A stretch of 33,424 bases of DNA from Deltaproteobacteria bacterium (lineage in GTDB: Bacteria > Desulfobacterota > Syntrophobacteria > Syntrophobacterales > Syntrophobacteraceae): NCBI GenBank assembly GCA_021813685.1, contig JAKAJS010000162.1:1-33424 (forward strand), in the 5' to 3' direction. Shown in pieces: positions 24,659-32,986 of the stretch. Position numbers and translations under genes: made by a program. The number at the start of each line of letters is the position of its first letter. The first letter of the stretch is position 1. The notes under the pieces are model-generated. The model did no database searches and was not told the DNA's origin. It saw only the letters and a list, made by a program, of their open reading frames with translations.

Positions 24659-25366
24659 ATGCCGCTACTGGAACTGAAATCGGTAAATACTTTCTACGGG
24701 CGCAGCCACATCCTTTTCGACGTCTCCTTATCGGTGGAAAAGGGCGAGGTGGTCAGCCTCATCGGCAGAAACGGGGCGGGGAAGAGCACGACATTTCGCT
24801 CGATCATCGGCCTCACCCCGCCGATGTCGGGGGAGATCCTCTTCAAGGGCTCGCCCGTAAACGGGCTAAAACCCCATCAGATCTGCCGCAGGGGGGTGGG
24901 GTTCGTTCCGGAGGACAGGCGCTGTTTTCCCGACCTCACGGTTCGAGAAAACCTCGAGGTGGTGGCGAGGAGGCAAAAGGAGACCGCTTCGCCCTGGACG
25001 ATCGCAAAGGTCTACGAGCTTTTTCCGCGCCTGGGAGAGCGAGAAAATAACCTCGGCGCCAATCTTTCGGGAGGCGAGCAGCAGATGCTGACGATCTGCC
25101 GCACCCTGATGACCAACCCCGAAGTGCTCCTTCTTGATGAACCCTCCGAGGGGCTTGCCCCAATCATTGTAAAAATGCTTGCCGACATGATCGTGGAGAT
25201 TCGAAACGAAGGCGTCACAGTGCTTCTTGCCGAACAAAACATCCATTTTTGCGCAAACGTCTCCGACCGCGGCTACGTGATCGACAAAGGCGCCCTGAGG
25301 TACTGCGGGAAGATGTCCGATCTGGTTACGGATGAGGAAATAAAGGAGAAGTATCTGGCGGTGTGA
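24659..25366 (+). CDS. livF: Branched-chain amino acid-type ABC ATPase, LivF-like
   Basis: A 235-residue ATPase with Walker A GRNGAGKST, the LivF-type segment GVGFVPEDRRCFPDLTVRENL, signature LSGGEQQML, Walker B VLLLDEPSEGLAP and a switch region LLAEQN where Gln replaces the usual His, as is normal for LivF. Length and order are typical (LivG then LivF). It is the last gene of the operon; 40 bases later the convergent kinase gene ends. No terminator is visible in that gap. Confidence 0.92.
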   Translation: MPLLELKSVNTFYGRSHILFDVSLSVEKGEVVSLIGRNGAGKSTTFRSIIGLTPPMSGEILFKGSPVNGLKPHQICRRGVGFVPEDRRCFPDLTVRENLEVVARRQKETASPWTIAKVYELFPRLGERENNLGANLSGGEQQMLTICRTLMTNPEVLLLDEPSEGLAPIIVKMLADMIVEIRNEGVTVLLAEQNIHFCANVSDRGYVIDKGALRYCGKMSDLVTDEEIKEKYLAV

Positions 25367-25407
25367 CAATCCGGCTCGCAGTGCGGGAAGCGATGGGGAA
25401 ATACCTC

Positions 25408-27441
25408 CTAACCTTCGATCGGCCAACAAGCCCGAATGGTCGTGCCTTCACCCGGACTGGATTTGATGGCGACTTCTCCTCTGGTGAGCTCGGCCCTTTC
25501 TCTCATTCCTATTAGTCCCAGGCTTTTTGCGGTCGTGGATTCCGTGATGAAGCCCAGGTCCATTCCGATCCCGTCATCGCTTATTTGGAGCTCGATCACG
25601 CCGTTATTCCTGGCAAGACGAACATCCACCCACTCCGCCTCGCTGTGTTTGCAGCAGTTGTTCAAAGCCTCCTGGGCGATCCTAAATATTGCGGTTTTGA
25701 GATCTTCAGAGATATCTTCCTCGCTGATTTCAGTATCGAGTTCTATGTGTATCTTTGAATAAATCGCCATAAGCTGCCGGCGATACCATTCCAAAGTAGG
25801 CAAAATCCCATAATCCGATAATATTGGTGGTTTGAGCCCCATGTATATTGTTCTGGTTTCATCGATGGAACTCTGCAAAATAGGAACAAATTCATCCAAT
25901 AGTTTCATAGCCTCTTCCGACAGTCCCACCTGCAGCTTGCTGGAAATGTGCTCAATGCGAAACTTGAGGGCTGCAAGCGTCTGTCCGATACTATCATGTA
26001 ATTCCGAAGCAAGCCTTTTCCTCTCATTTTCCTGGGCTTCAATCAGTTTAGACGAGACTGACCGCAGTCTTTCGTTAGCCGATTCCAATTCGATCGTCCG
26101 CTCCCGTACCCGAAATTCCAGTTCGTCTCTTGATCTGCGAAGCTCTTCTTCCATCCGCTTGCGCTCGGTAATGTCATCGTATGTTCCCAGGACCCCCATG
26201 ATCATCCCCGTCGAGTCATGAAGCGGAACCTTATTGGTGCGCAACCAGATTACGCTACCATCAGGCGATGTTTGCGGTTCTTCATAGCCGAGCTTGGGTT
26301 GTCCTGTTTCCATGACCCGGCGGTCATCAGATTGGTAGACTTGAGCCTGTTCAGCCCAACCCATATCAAAGTCGTTTTTGCCCACTATCTCTTCTGACGA
26401 CAAAAGACCGGCATCCAGAACAAATGCGCGGTTGCAGCCCAAATAATTCAAATCCGCATCCTTCCAGAAGACCCTTACCGGAATTGTATTAAGAACCAAA
26501 TCCAGCATTTGCCGTGACTCCCGAAGCGCCTCCTCCGCCCGCTTGCGCTCGGTGATATCGATAAAGGTCGCGATTGCGCCGTATACCTGCCCTGTCGCGT
26601 CATACAGAGGTGTGGAGTTGCCTAAAGTGACTCTTGATGAGCCGTCTTCAAGTAAATATTCCAACTCGTAATCCTGAACCCTCCGACCTTTTGCGGCTAC
26701 CTGCACCGGAAGCTCCTCCTCCGGGACTTCCATGCCGTTATGAAAAAGCTTGAAATGCATCGGGCGCTCTTTTTCAGGCGCGGTCTTCGAAACATTTACA
26801 CCGGCAGGCATGCCGAGGAATTCGTAGACCGCCCGATTTCCAGTCATGTAAAGACATTCGGTGTCACGAGTCAGCCAGATCATAGCTGGAACGGCATTCA
26901 TTATAGCCTCGAGTTCACGGGCGCGCCTCTCGGCCTCTTCTTGTGCCTGTTTAAGCTCCAGTTGCATTCGTTTACGTTCCGTTATGTCGGCGGCGGTCCC
27001 GAACCATTCGAGGATGTCCCCCTTCTCATCCAGCAGGGGAACGGCACGGGAGAAGGCCCATCCCGTGGTGCCGTCCACCCGCAAAAAACGATGTTCCATT
27101 TCAATTACGCTTTTCGTCCGAATTGCTTTATCGATAGCTGCCAGCAGCTCAGGCCGGTCATCAGGATGGATATATTTTTCGAGCGAGGTGCTCCGCGGGT
27201 CTTCATTATCGGAAATGAATTCCCTATCCCGGAGGTAGAGCATCTTGCTCCAATCCGGATTCATAAGACACACCACATCCGAACTCGTGGTTACGAAAGC
27301 GCGGAAACGTTCCTCACTCTTGCGGAGGATCTCCTCGATTCGCTTTCGCTCCTCCTGTTTGCCCTCCAGTTGAGCAACCCGATTGCGTAGCTCGTTCAGT
27401 TCGACCAATAGTCGCTTTTTAGTTTTGGCTTCATCCCTCAT
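25408..27441 (-). CDS. PAS-domain sensor histidine kinase (HisKA_3 type)
   Basis: A 677-residue kinase without membrane segments. A short coiled coil is followed by three PAS domains (about 42-160, 172-300, 303-432), each ending in a DITERKR-type junction. The kinase part is of the NarX/DegS class: the phospho-acceptor His482 in ELHDSIGQTLAALK, then a HATPase domain with N-box AQEALNNCCKHS, G1 box DDGIGMD and GLIGMRERAE. Such kinases signal to LuxR-type response regulators, but none is encoded nearby. The lack of membrane helices implies a cytoplasmic signal, such as redox state or a ligand. It runs toward the LIV operon and is likely monocistronic. Confidence 0.92.
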   Translation of the reverse strand: MRDEAKTKKRLLVELNELRNRVAQLEGKQEERKRIEEILRKSEERFRAFVTTSSDVVCLMNPDWSKMLYLRDREFISDNEDPRSTSLEKYIHPDDRPELLAAIDKAIRTKSVIEMEHRFLRVDGTTGWAFSRAVPLLDEKGDILEWFGTAADITERKRMQLELKQAQEEAERRARELEAIMNAVPAMIWLTRDTECLYMTGNRAVYEFLGMPAGVNVSKTAPEKERPMHFKLFHNGMEVPEEELPVQVAAKGRRVQDYELEYLLEDGSSRVTLGNSTPLYDATGQVYGAIATFIDITERKRAEEALRESRQMLDLVLNTIPVRVFWKDADLNYLGCNRAFVLDAGLLSSEEIVGKNDFDMGWAEQAQVYQSDDRRVMETGQPKLGYEEPQTSPDGSVIWLRTNKVPLHDSTGMIMGVLGTYDDITERKRMEEELRRSRDELEFRVRERTIELESANERLRSVSSKLIEAQENERKRLASELHDSIGQTLAALKFRIEHISSKLQVGLSEEAMKLLDEFVPILQSSIDETRTIYMGLKPPILSDYGILPTLEWYRRQLMAIYSKIHIELDTEISEEDISEDLKTAIFRIAQEALNNCCKHSEAEWVDVRLARNNGVIELQISDDGIGMDLGFITESTTAKSLGLIGMRERAELTRGEVAIKSSPGEGTTIRACWPIEG

Positions 27442-27641
27442 AGCGGCCTCGAAGGAGGAATGGATTCTAGGGACGATGGTCCCTCTAAAACTGAAGGCAT
27501 TTCATGGTTTGTGAATATACTAAAGACCCGATCAAAAAAGAATCTAAAATTTCCGTGCACTTTGCCCGGGAACAAAATCGGCGGACACGATTCGCTCGGG
27601 GAGTTGGAGGGGGGCAGGTTCCGGGTTTGTCTTGAAGCACT

Positions 27642-27687
27642 TAGGTCCTATAAGGCCTAATAGGCCTTATAGGTCTTATAGGACCTA
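27642..27687. repeat. Nested inverted repeat, TAGGTCCTATAAGG type
   Basis: Two perfect alternative hairpins share one stretch: inner arms CCTATAAGGCCT (27647-27658) and AGGCCTTATAGG (27662-27673) with an AAT loop, and outer arms TAGGTCCTATAAG (27642-27654) and CTTATAGGACCTA (27675-27687). It lies 25 bases beyond the valS stop and could protect or end that message. The gap 27442-27711 holds nothing else I can name. Confidence 0.75.
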
Positions 27688-27711
27688 TTGTGCGACCAGC
27701 AACAAAAACTG

Positions 27712-30393
27712 CTAACGGCTCACGTTTTCCCGCAAACCGTTCATGATTTCGAGTCTGTGGTTCAATTTCTCGATCTTTTCGCCGAGCCGTGCGTTCTTTT
27801 CCCGCTCCTTTTCGATCACCTCGGGAGGGGCTTTTTGGAGAAAGTCATCGTTTGAGAGTTTTCGGCTGGTCATCCCGAACTCTTTTTCGAGTTTGGAGAT
27901 CTCTTTTTTGAGCCGACCCGACTCACTTTCGAAATCCAGGATGTCCTTCAAGATCACGAAAACTTCCATGTTGCCCACGACCGCCCCTGCCGCCTGCCTG
28001 GGTTTGGCCGCTTCGCCCGCGCGGACTATGGTGAGACTCGAAACCTTGGCCAGGTCGCACAGGGTTCGCTGCTGGCGCTCGAGAATATCGAACTGGGCAT
28101 ACTGCTCGCACATGCACACGACCTCGACCTTAAGAGCCGGCGCCACGTTCATCTCACCGCGAATGTTGCGGATCGCCACGATGACCGCCATGAGGGTTTC
28201 CATCTGCTCTTCGGCTTCCGGATCGAGGAAGACTGCACGAGATTCGGGGAATGTCTCCCGCATGATGCTCGCCCCCGCGGTATAGGGCTTCATTCTTTGC
28301 CAGATTTCTTCGGTGATGAAGGGCATCACGGGGTGCAGGAGCACCAGGACGTTTCGCAGGACGAAAGCCGCAACGGATCTCGCTACCCGGCCGGCCTCGG
28401 CGTCCTGGCCGTAGAGGTCGGGCTTTACGATCTCCAGGTACCAATCGCAGTACTCGTGCCACAGGAATTGATAGAGCACCTGCGCGTACTGGTTGAAATG
28501 ATAGTTATCAAGAGACTCGGCGGTCTCGGCAGCAACTTTTTGGAGTCTGCTCAGAATCCAGCGATGGGCGAGCCCTGCCGGTTTTTCCGCAACTTCTTCG
28601 ACCTGCCCCTCGACGCCCTCGAGGTTCATGAGCAGAAGCCGCGCCGCGTTCCAGATCTTGTTGACGAAGTGCTTGTAGCCCTCGATGCGATCTTCGGAAA
28701 GCTTTATATCCCGTCCCTGGACGGCGAAGGCGGTGAGGGCGAACCGCAGGGCGTCGGTGCCGTACTTGTCCATCATGACGAGCGGGTCGATCACGTTTCC
28801 CTTCGACTTGCTCATCTTCTGCCCCTCGCCGTCGCGCACCAGGGCATGAACGTAGACTTCCCGGAAAGGGACCTCTTCCATGAACCGCAGTCCCATCATC
28901 ATCATCCGGGCAACCCAGAAAAAGAGGATATCGAAGGCCGTAACCAGGGCGGAAGTGGGGTAGAATTTTTCCAGTTCCCGGGTTTTTTCGGGCCAGCCAA
29001 GCGTGGAAAAAGGCCACAGGCCCGAGCTGAACCAGGTGTCGAGAACGTCTGCATCCTGTTCGAGCTCAGTGCCCGAACACTTGGGACACTCGGGGGGAGC
29101 CTTCATGGAAACGACGACCTCGCCGCACTCCCGGCAGTACCAGGCCGGAATGCGATGGCCCCACCATATCTGGCGGCTGATACACCAGTCTTCGAGATTT
29201 TCCAGCCAGTTGAAGTAATCCTTTTCCCATTTGGCCGGAACGATTTTGGTTTTTCCCTGCTGTACCGCTTCGATGGCCGCTTCCGCAAGGGGCTTGGTGT
29301 TTACGAACCATTGCAGCGAGAGCATCGGCTCTACCACGCTGTGGCAGCGGTAACAGTGGCCGACCCGGTGCGTGTAGGGTTCGCTTTTCACCAGAAACCC
29401 GCCCTTTTCCAGATCCTTTAGAATCTGCCGCCGGCACGCGAACCGCTCCATCCCCGCGTAGGCTCCCGCCGCCTCGGTCATGTTGCCCGCTTCGTCGAGC
29501 ACCTGCAAAATCTCGAGATTGTGGCGGGTGTGCAGCTCGAAATCGTTGAAATCGTGGGCCGGGGTAACCTTGAGCGCCCCGGTGCCGAACTCGCGCTCGA
29601 CATAAGGGTCGGCGATTACGGGAATGTGGCGGCCGGCAATGGGCAGAACCACCATCTGCCCGATAAACGCCTTGTAACGGTTATCCTGCGGATGAACGGC
29701 GACGGCCGTATCGCCCAGCATCGTTTCGGGCCGGGTGGTCGCCACCACCAGCGCCCCTTTTCCGCTCACCAGGGGGTAGCGGATATGGTAGAGAAAGCCG
29801 TTCAGTTCCTCGCCTTCCACCTCGATATTGGCAAGCGCGGTCATGCAGCGGGGACACCAGTTGATCATGCGCCTGCCCCGGTAGATCAGCCCCTCGTTGT
29901 AGAGCGAGACGAAAACCTGGCGCACGGCCCGGGAGAGCCCCTCGTCCATGGTGAAACGCTCGCGGGACCAGTCGCACGAAGCCCCGAGCCGCTTCAACTG
30001 GTTGATTATGATGCCGCCATACCTCGCCCTCCATTCCCAGACGCGCTCGATAAAGGCCTCGCGGCCGATCTCGTGCCGGCTTTTTCCATCGGCGGCCAAT
30101 TGCCTTTCGACTACGTTCTGGGTGGCGATCCCGGCGTGGTCGGTCCCTGGCAACCACAGCACCTCGAATCCCCGGAGTCGTTTATACCGGCACAAAATGT
30201 CCTGGATCGTATCGTTTAGCGCATGCCCCATGTGGAGCTGGCCGGTCACGTTCGGGGGCGGGATCACTATCGAATACGGAGGCTTCGAACTGGTTGGGTC
30301 GGCCCGGAAAAAACCATTTTCCTCCCAGTATGTATACCAGTGCGATTCGACTTCGCTAAATTCATATCCCTTAGGCAGAGCGCCTTCGCTCAT
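27712..30393 (-). CDS. valS: Valyl-tRNA synthetase
   Basis: A complete 893-residue class I synthetase that charges tRNA-Val. The ATP site motifs are HMGH at 54-57 (PNVTGQLHMGHALND) and KMSKS at 526-530. The editing domain lies between them (TTRPETMLGDTAVAVHP). The anticodon-binding helices and a C-terminal coiled coil (SGRLKKEISKLEKEF to the end) complete the normal architecture. A GAGGAA site ten bases upstream supports the start. Only 18 bases separate it from the acidic protein gene before it, so they form one operon. No T-box leader is seen. Confidence 0.97.
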   Translation of the reverse strand: MSEGALPKGYEFSEVESHWYTYWEENGFFRADPTSSKPPYSIVIPPPNVTGQLHMGHALNDTIQDILCRYKRLRGFEVLWLPGTDHAGIATQNVVERQLAADGKSRHEIGREAFIERVWEWRARYGGIIINQLKRLGASCDWSRERFTMDEGLSRAVRQVFVSLYNEGLIYRGRRMINWCPRCMTALANIEVEGEELNGFLYHIRYPLVSGKGALVVATTRPETMLGDTAVAVHPQDNRYKAFIGQMVVLPIAGRHIPVIADPYVEREFGTGALKVTPAHDFNDFELHTRHNLEILQVLDEAGNMTEAAGAYAGMERFACRRQILKDLEKGGFLVKSEPYTHRVGHCYRCHSVVEPMLSLQWFVNTKPLAEAAIEAVQQGKTKIVPAKWEKDYFNWLENLEDWCISRQIWWGHRIPAWYCRECGEVVVSMKAPPECPKCSGTELEQDADVLDTWFSSGLWPFSTLGWPEKTRELEKFYPTSALVTAFDILFFWVARMMMMGLRFMEEVPFREVYVHALVRDGEGQKMSKSKGNVIDPLVMMDKYGTDALRFALTAFAVQGRDIKLSEDRIEGYKHFVNKIWNAARLLLMNLEGVEGQVEEVAEKPAGLAHRWILSRLQKVAAETAESLDNYHFNQYAQVLYQFLWHEYCDWYLEIVKPDLYGQDAEAGRVARSVAAFVLRNVLVLLHPVMPFITEEIWQRMKPYTAGASIMRETFPESRAVFLDPEAEEQMETLMAVIVAIRNIRGEMNVAPALKVEVVCMCEQYAQFDILERQQRTLCDLAKVSSLTIVRAGEAAKPRQAAGAVVGNMEVFVILKDILDFESESGRLKKEISKLEKEFGMTSRKLSNDDFLQKAPPEVIEKEREKNARLGEKIEKLNHRLEIMNGLRENVSR

Positions 30394-30411
30394 AAAAATC
30401 GATTCCTCTTG

Positions 30412-31164
30412 TTACTTAAGCTCATGTTTGAGCTTTGTGATTTCCTCATTTAGTATTGTGCGGACGAGATCGGGCATCATCGATTCCACCACGGCCCGAA
30501 TATGTTCCTGCAGGCGGGATTCGATGCGGCCGACAAGCTCTTCGGCCACGGCCGAAATCTCGGCGGCAGAAGCTTCCGCAACAGGCGCCGGAGGCACGGG
30601 CTCCTTTTGCGCGGGAGGCTCCTCGAGACTTTCCTCGGCAGCTTGCTCGGGATACTCTTCTTCGGTAAATTTGAGCGCCGCCTCAGCTCGTGCCCTCAAC
30701 GACGACGGCTCTCCCCGCTGCGCATCCGCGGGACTGGACTCGGCCAACAAATCGTCCAGAAGCAAGTCTTCTTCCTCATCGGCGCTCGGCCTGGGAGCTC
30801 TTTGCGCCGAAGGTTTGCCCGTCGAAATCGATACCGTGGGCTCGAAGAGCCTATCCTCCTCATCCGTTTCGGCGCCGAAGGATTCCAGAAGATCTTCTTC
30901 CTCTTCCCTTTGAGAGCGCCCTTTTCCGGGAAGCCCCGGGCCCTTTCGCGCAGACACTGCCGGCGGAGATTCGAGTTCCTCATCTACATCGAAAATGTCT
31001 CCGTCCAGATCCAGATCTTCCTCTTCATCGATGGGCCTGTCGGGCATCTCGATGATATCCTCGAGATCGATTATTTCCTCGTCATCGTCCTCGAGTTGCC
31101 TGTCAAGACCACTCATCGGATCTGATGTATCCTCGTAAAGGTTTTTTGGCCTGGCTTTTTTCAT
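30412..31164 (-). CDS. Acidic low-complexity protein with PopZ-like C-terminus, upstream of valS
   Basis: A 250-residue, highly acidic protein without signal peptide. Parts: an N-terminal basic start, a hydrophobic-acidic segment EEIIDLEDIIEMPD (29-42), a long disordered Asp/Glu/Pro-rich middle with repeated EEEDLL-type motifs (88-93, 130-137), and two C-terminal helices (205-250). The last helix reads MPDLVRTILNEEITKLKHEL and lines up from memory with the end of Caulobacter PopZ (LPRIVETKVEEEVQRI): Pro, Ile/Leu-Val, Thr, Glu-Glu and Lys/Arg fall in register. PopZ also has an acidic proline-rich linker, and its gene neighbours valS in Alphaproteobacteria. I infer a polar scaffold-like protein; overall identity is low. 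GAGAGG precedes the start. Confidence 0.75.
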   Translation of the reverse strand: MKKARPKNLYEDTSDPMSGLDRQLEDDDEEIIDLEDIIEMPDRPIDEEEDLDLDGDIFDVDEELESPPAVSARKGPGLPGKGRSQREEEEDLLESFGAETDEEDRLFEPTVSISTGKPSAQRAPRPSADEEEDLLLDDLLAESSPADAQRGEPSSLRARAEAALKFTEEEYPEQAAEESLEEPPAQKEPVPPAPVAEASAAEISAVAEELVGRIESRLQEHIRAVVESMMPDLVRTILNEEITKLKHELK

Positions 31165-31468
31165 GGACGCCTCTCAACCACGCAATTCGATCCCTCTGGA
31201 ATCACAAAAATTCCCCCTTGCCCCAAAGCAAGGGCACCGATACCACGCATGAAATTGCCCTGTCAAGGTTTAGCTCGCCCCCCCGGGATGCGATTGGCGC
31301 CCCGGCGGTATTTTCCCCCGACTGTGAATTGTCCTCTTTTTTTGCGCTTTAGAAAAGAGGAATTCCGAAATAGTATTTGCAAACGGGGCAAATTATGCTC
31401 TCATTCGATGTTTTCCCGGGACAGGGCAAGCCCCGAAAAGATTTCCCACACGCACACACGAGTCGGCC
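31165..31468. other. Divergent intergenic region with imperfect inverted repeats
   Basis: No gene is seen between the divergent acidic-protein and kinase genes. Two inverted repeats stand out: CCTTGC/GCAAGG near 31213-31230, and a longer one with arms at 31326-31340 and 31353-31365 (GAATT, a two-base bulge, CCTCTTTT; inverse AAAAGAGGAATTC). The second lies about 105 bases before the kinase and may be an operator or attenuator. No confident promoter was found. Confidence 0.4.
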
Positions 31469-32908
31469 ATGTTTTTGAAATCACTCAGCCACATGCGCAA
31501 ATCGGTTTCCTTTCGAATCGCCGTCTGGTATTCGATTCTTTTCCCCCTGAGCACGATGCTCGTGATGGGCGTCTTCTACTTTCTGCTCGCATCCAATGAA
31601 AACCATAAAGACCGACAGATTCTGCACGCCAAGCTCGATGAGTTCACCAGTCAGTACGCCGAGGGGGGGCTCAAGACGCTCGAACGCGCGATTCGCAGAG
31701 ATAGAGGACACGATCAAAGGGTCTCCATATTTATTCGCATAGCAGGCCCCGACAACGTCACGCGCTTTCTCAGCGTGCCCAAATCGGAAAAACTCGAAGA
31801 CTACAAATATCTCGAACACCCCGGCGTCCGCCCCCGGTGGATGGATCTGGTGACCGGCATCGGCCACCCCACCGAAGCCATTTCGGCCCCTCTGCCCGAC
31901 GGAAACTTTCTTCAGGTCGGGAGAAGCGTCAAGTACCGGGCAATCCTTCTCGACCGGTTTCGCGAGCTTTTTGTCGGGGTGATGATCCCGGTGATCCTGC
32001 TCGCGTTTGCCGGGGGCGCCTTCCTGTCCCACCGCGCCCTGAGCCCCCTTCGCGGCCTGATCGACATGGTCCGCTTTATTATCGATACGGGAAAGATGCA
32101 CAATCGGGTGCCGGAAAACCTCACCGGAGACGAACTGGAGGAGTTGATCACTCTCTTTAACGCCATGCTCGAACAGATCGAGACCCTGATCGACAGCATG
32201 CGGGCCTCCTTGGACAACGCCGCCCATGATTTGCGCACTCCCATCGCGAGGCTGCGCAGTGTCGTGGAAGTCGCTCTGCAGTCCGACCAGGGGGTGGAGG
32301 GGCTGCGCGAAGCCCTCATGGACTGCGCGGAGGAATCCGAACGGATTCTGATCATGGTGAATACCCTCATGGACATCTCCGAAGCCGAATCCGGGGTAAT
32401 GAAGCTGCACCTCGAAGAGGTCAAACTCTCCTATCTTTTTGAAGACGTGAGCCAGCTCTACGATTACGTGGCTGAAGACAAAAACATAACCGTTACCACC
32501 CAATGCCCCCCGGAGCTGACCCTTCAGGCCGATTACAATCGTATGAGCCAGGTTTTGGCCAATCTGGTCGATAATGCCTTGAAATACTCCCAACCCGGAG
32601 GTTCGGTGCATCTGAGCGCACAAAATGCCGGAGAAGAGATCGCAATCAGCGTGGAGGATACCGGGGAAGGCATCCCGGCCGAAGAGATCCCAAGGATTTG
32701 GGACCGCCTCTACCGGGTGGACAAGAGCCGCACCCGACGGGGGCTGGGGCTGGGACTAAGCCTTGTCAAAGCCATCGTACAGGCTCACGGGGGAAGCATC
32801 GAGGTGCAAAGCACGCCGGGGGAAGGCTCCCGCTTCACCGTGCGCCTCTCCCCCGCCGGCCCCCATCCGGCAGGGGAGAGCTTGACTCCGTATCTTGCAA
32901 CGAAGTAA
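31469..32908 (+). CDS. Membrane sensor histidine kinase with HAMP domain
   Basis: A 479-residue inner-membrane kinase. Two membrane helices (about 17-40 and 168-188) enclose a periplasmic sensor of about 125 residues. HAMP (188-245) leads to the HisKA domain with phospho-acceptor His253 in NAAHDLRTPIARLR, then the HATPase domain with N-box NLVDNALKYS, G1 DTGEGIP, and G2 GLGLGLSLVKAIVQAHGG. All catalytic boxes are present. Such CusS/QseC-like kinases normally follow a response regulator gene, but the upstream gene is divergent and unrelated. The ATG lacks a clear ribosome site, and a second Met at residue 9 is possible. Confidence 0.92.
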   Translation: MFLKSLSHMRKSVSFRIAVWYSILFPLSTMLVMGVFYFLLASNENHKDRQILHAKLDEFTSQYAEGGLKTLERAIRRDRGHDQRVSIFIRIAGPDNVTRFLSVPKSEKLEDYKYLEHPGVRPRWMDLVTGIGHPTEAISAPLPDGNFLQVGRSVKYRAILLDRFRELFVGVMIPVILLAFAGGAFLSHRALSPLRGLIDMVRFIIDTGKMHNRVPENLTGDELEELITLFNAMLEQIETLIDSMRASLDNAAHDLRTPIARLRSVVEVALQSDQGVEGLREALMDCAEESERILIMVNTLMDISEAESGVMKLHLEEVKLSYLFEDVSQLYDYVAEDKNITVTTQCPPELTLQADYNRMSQVLANLVDNALKYSQPGGSVHLSAQNAGEEIAISVEDTGEGIPAEEIPRIWDRLYRVDKSRTRRGLGLGLSLVKAIVQAHGGSIEVQSTPGEGSRFTVRLSPAGPHPAGESLTPYLATK

Positions 32909-32986
32909 TATTATGGCAATGCCGGGGCAATGTTGCCTAAATGAGATTACTTTTGAGAAAAACCGCCGAGGCGGAAGAGAAATTAT

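Noticed and set aside
27642-27687. CRISPR repeats
   Set aside because: A single nested palindrome without regularly spaced copies or spacers.
28297-29421. A 374-codon plus-strand frame inside valS
   Set aside because: Antisense of an intact valyl-tRNA synthetase.
31481-32623. A 380-codon minus-strand frame opposite the HAMP kinase
   Set aside because: Antisense of a complete histidine kinase with all boxes.
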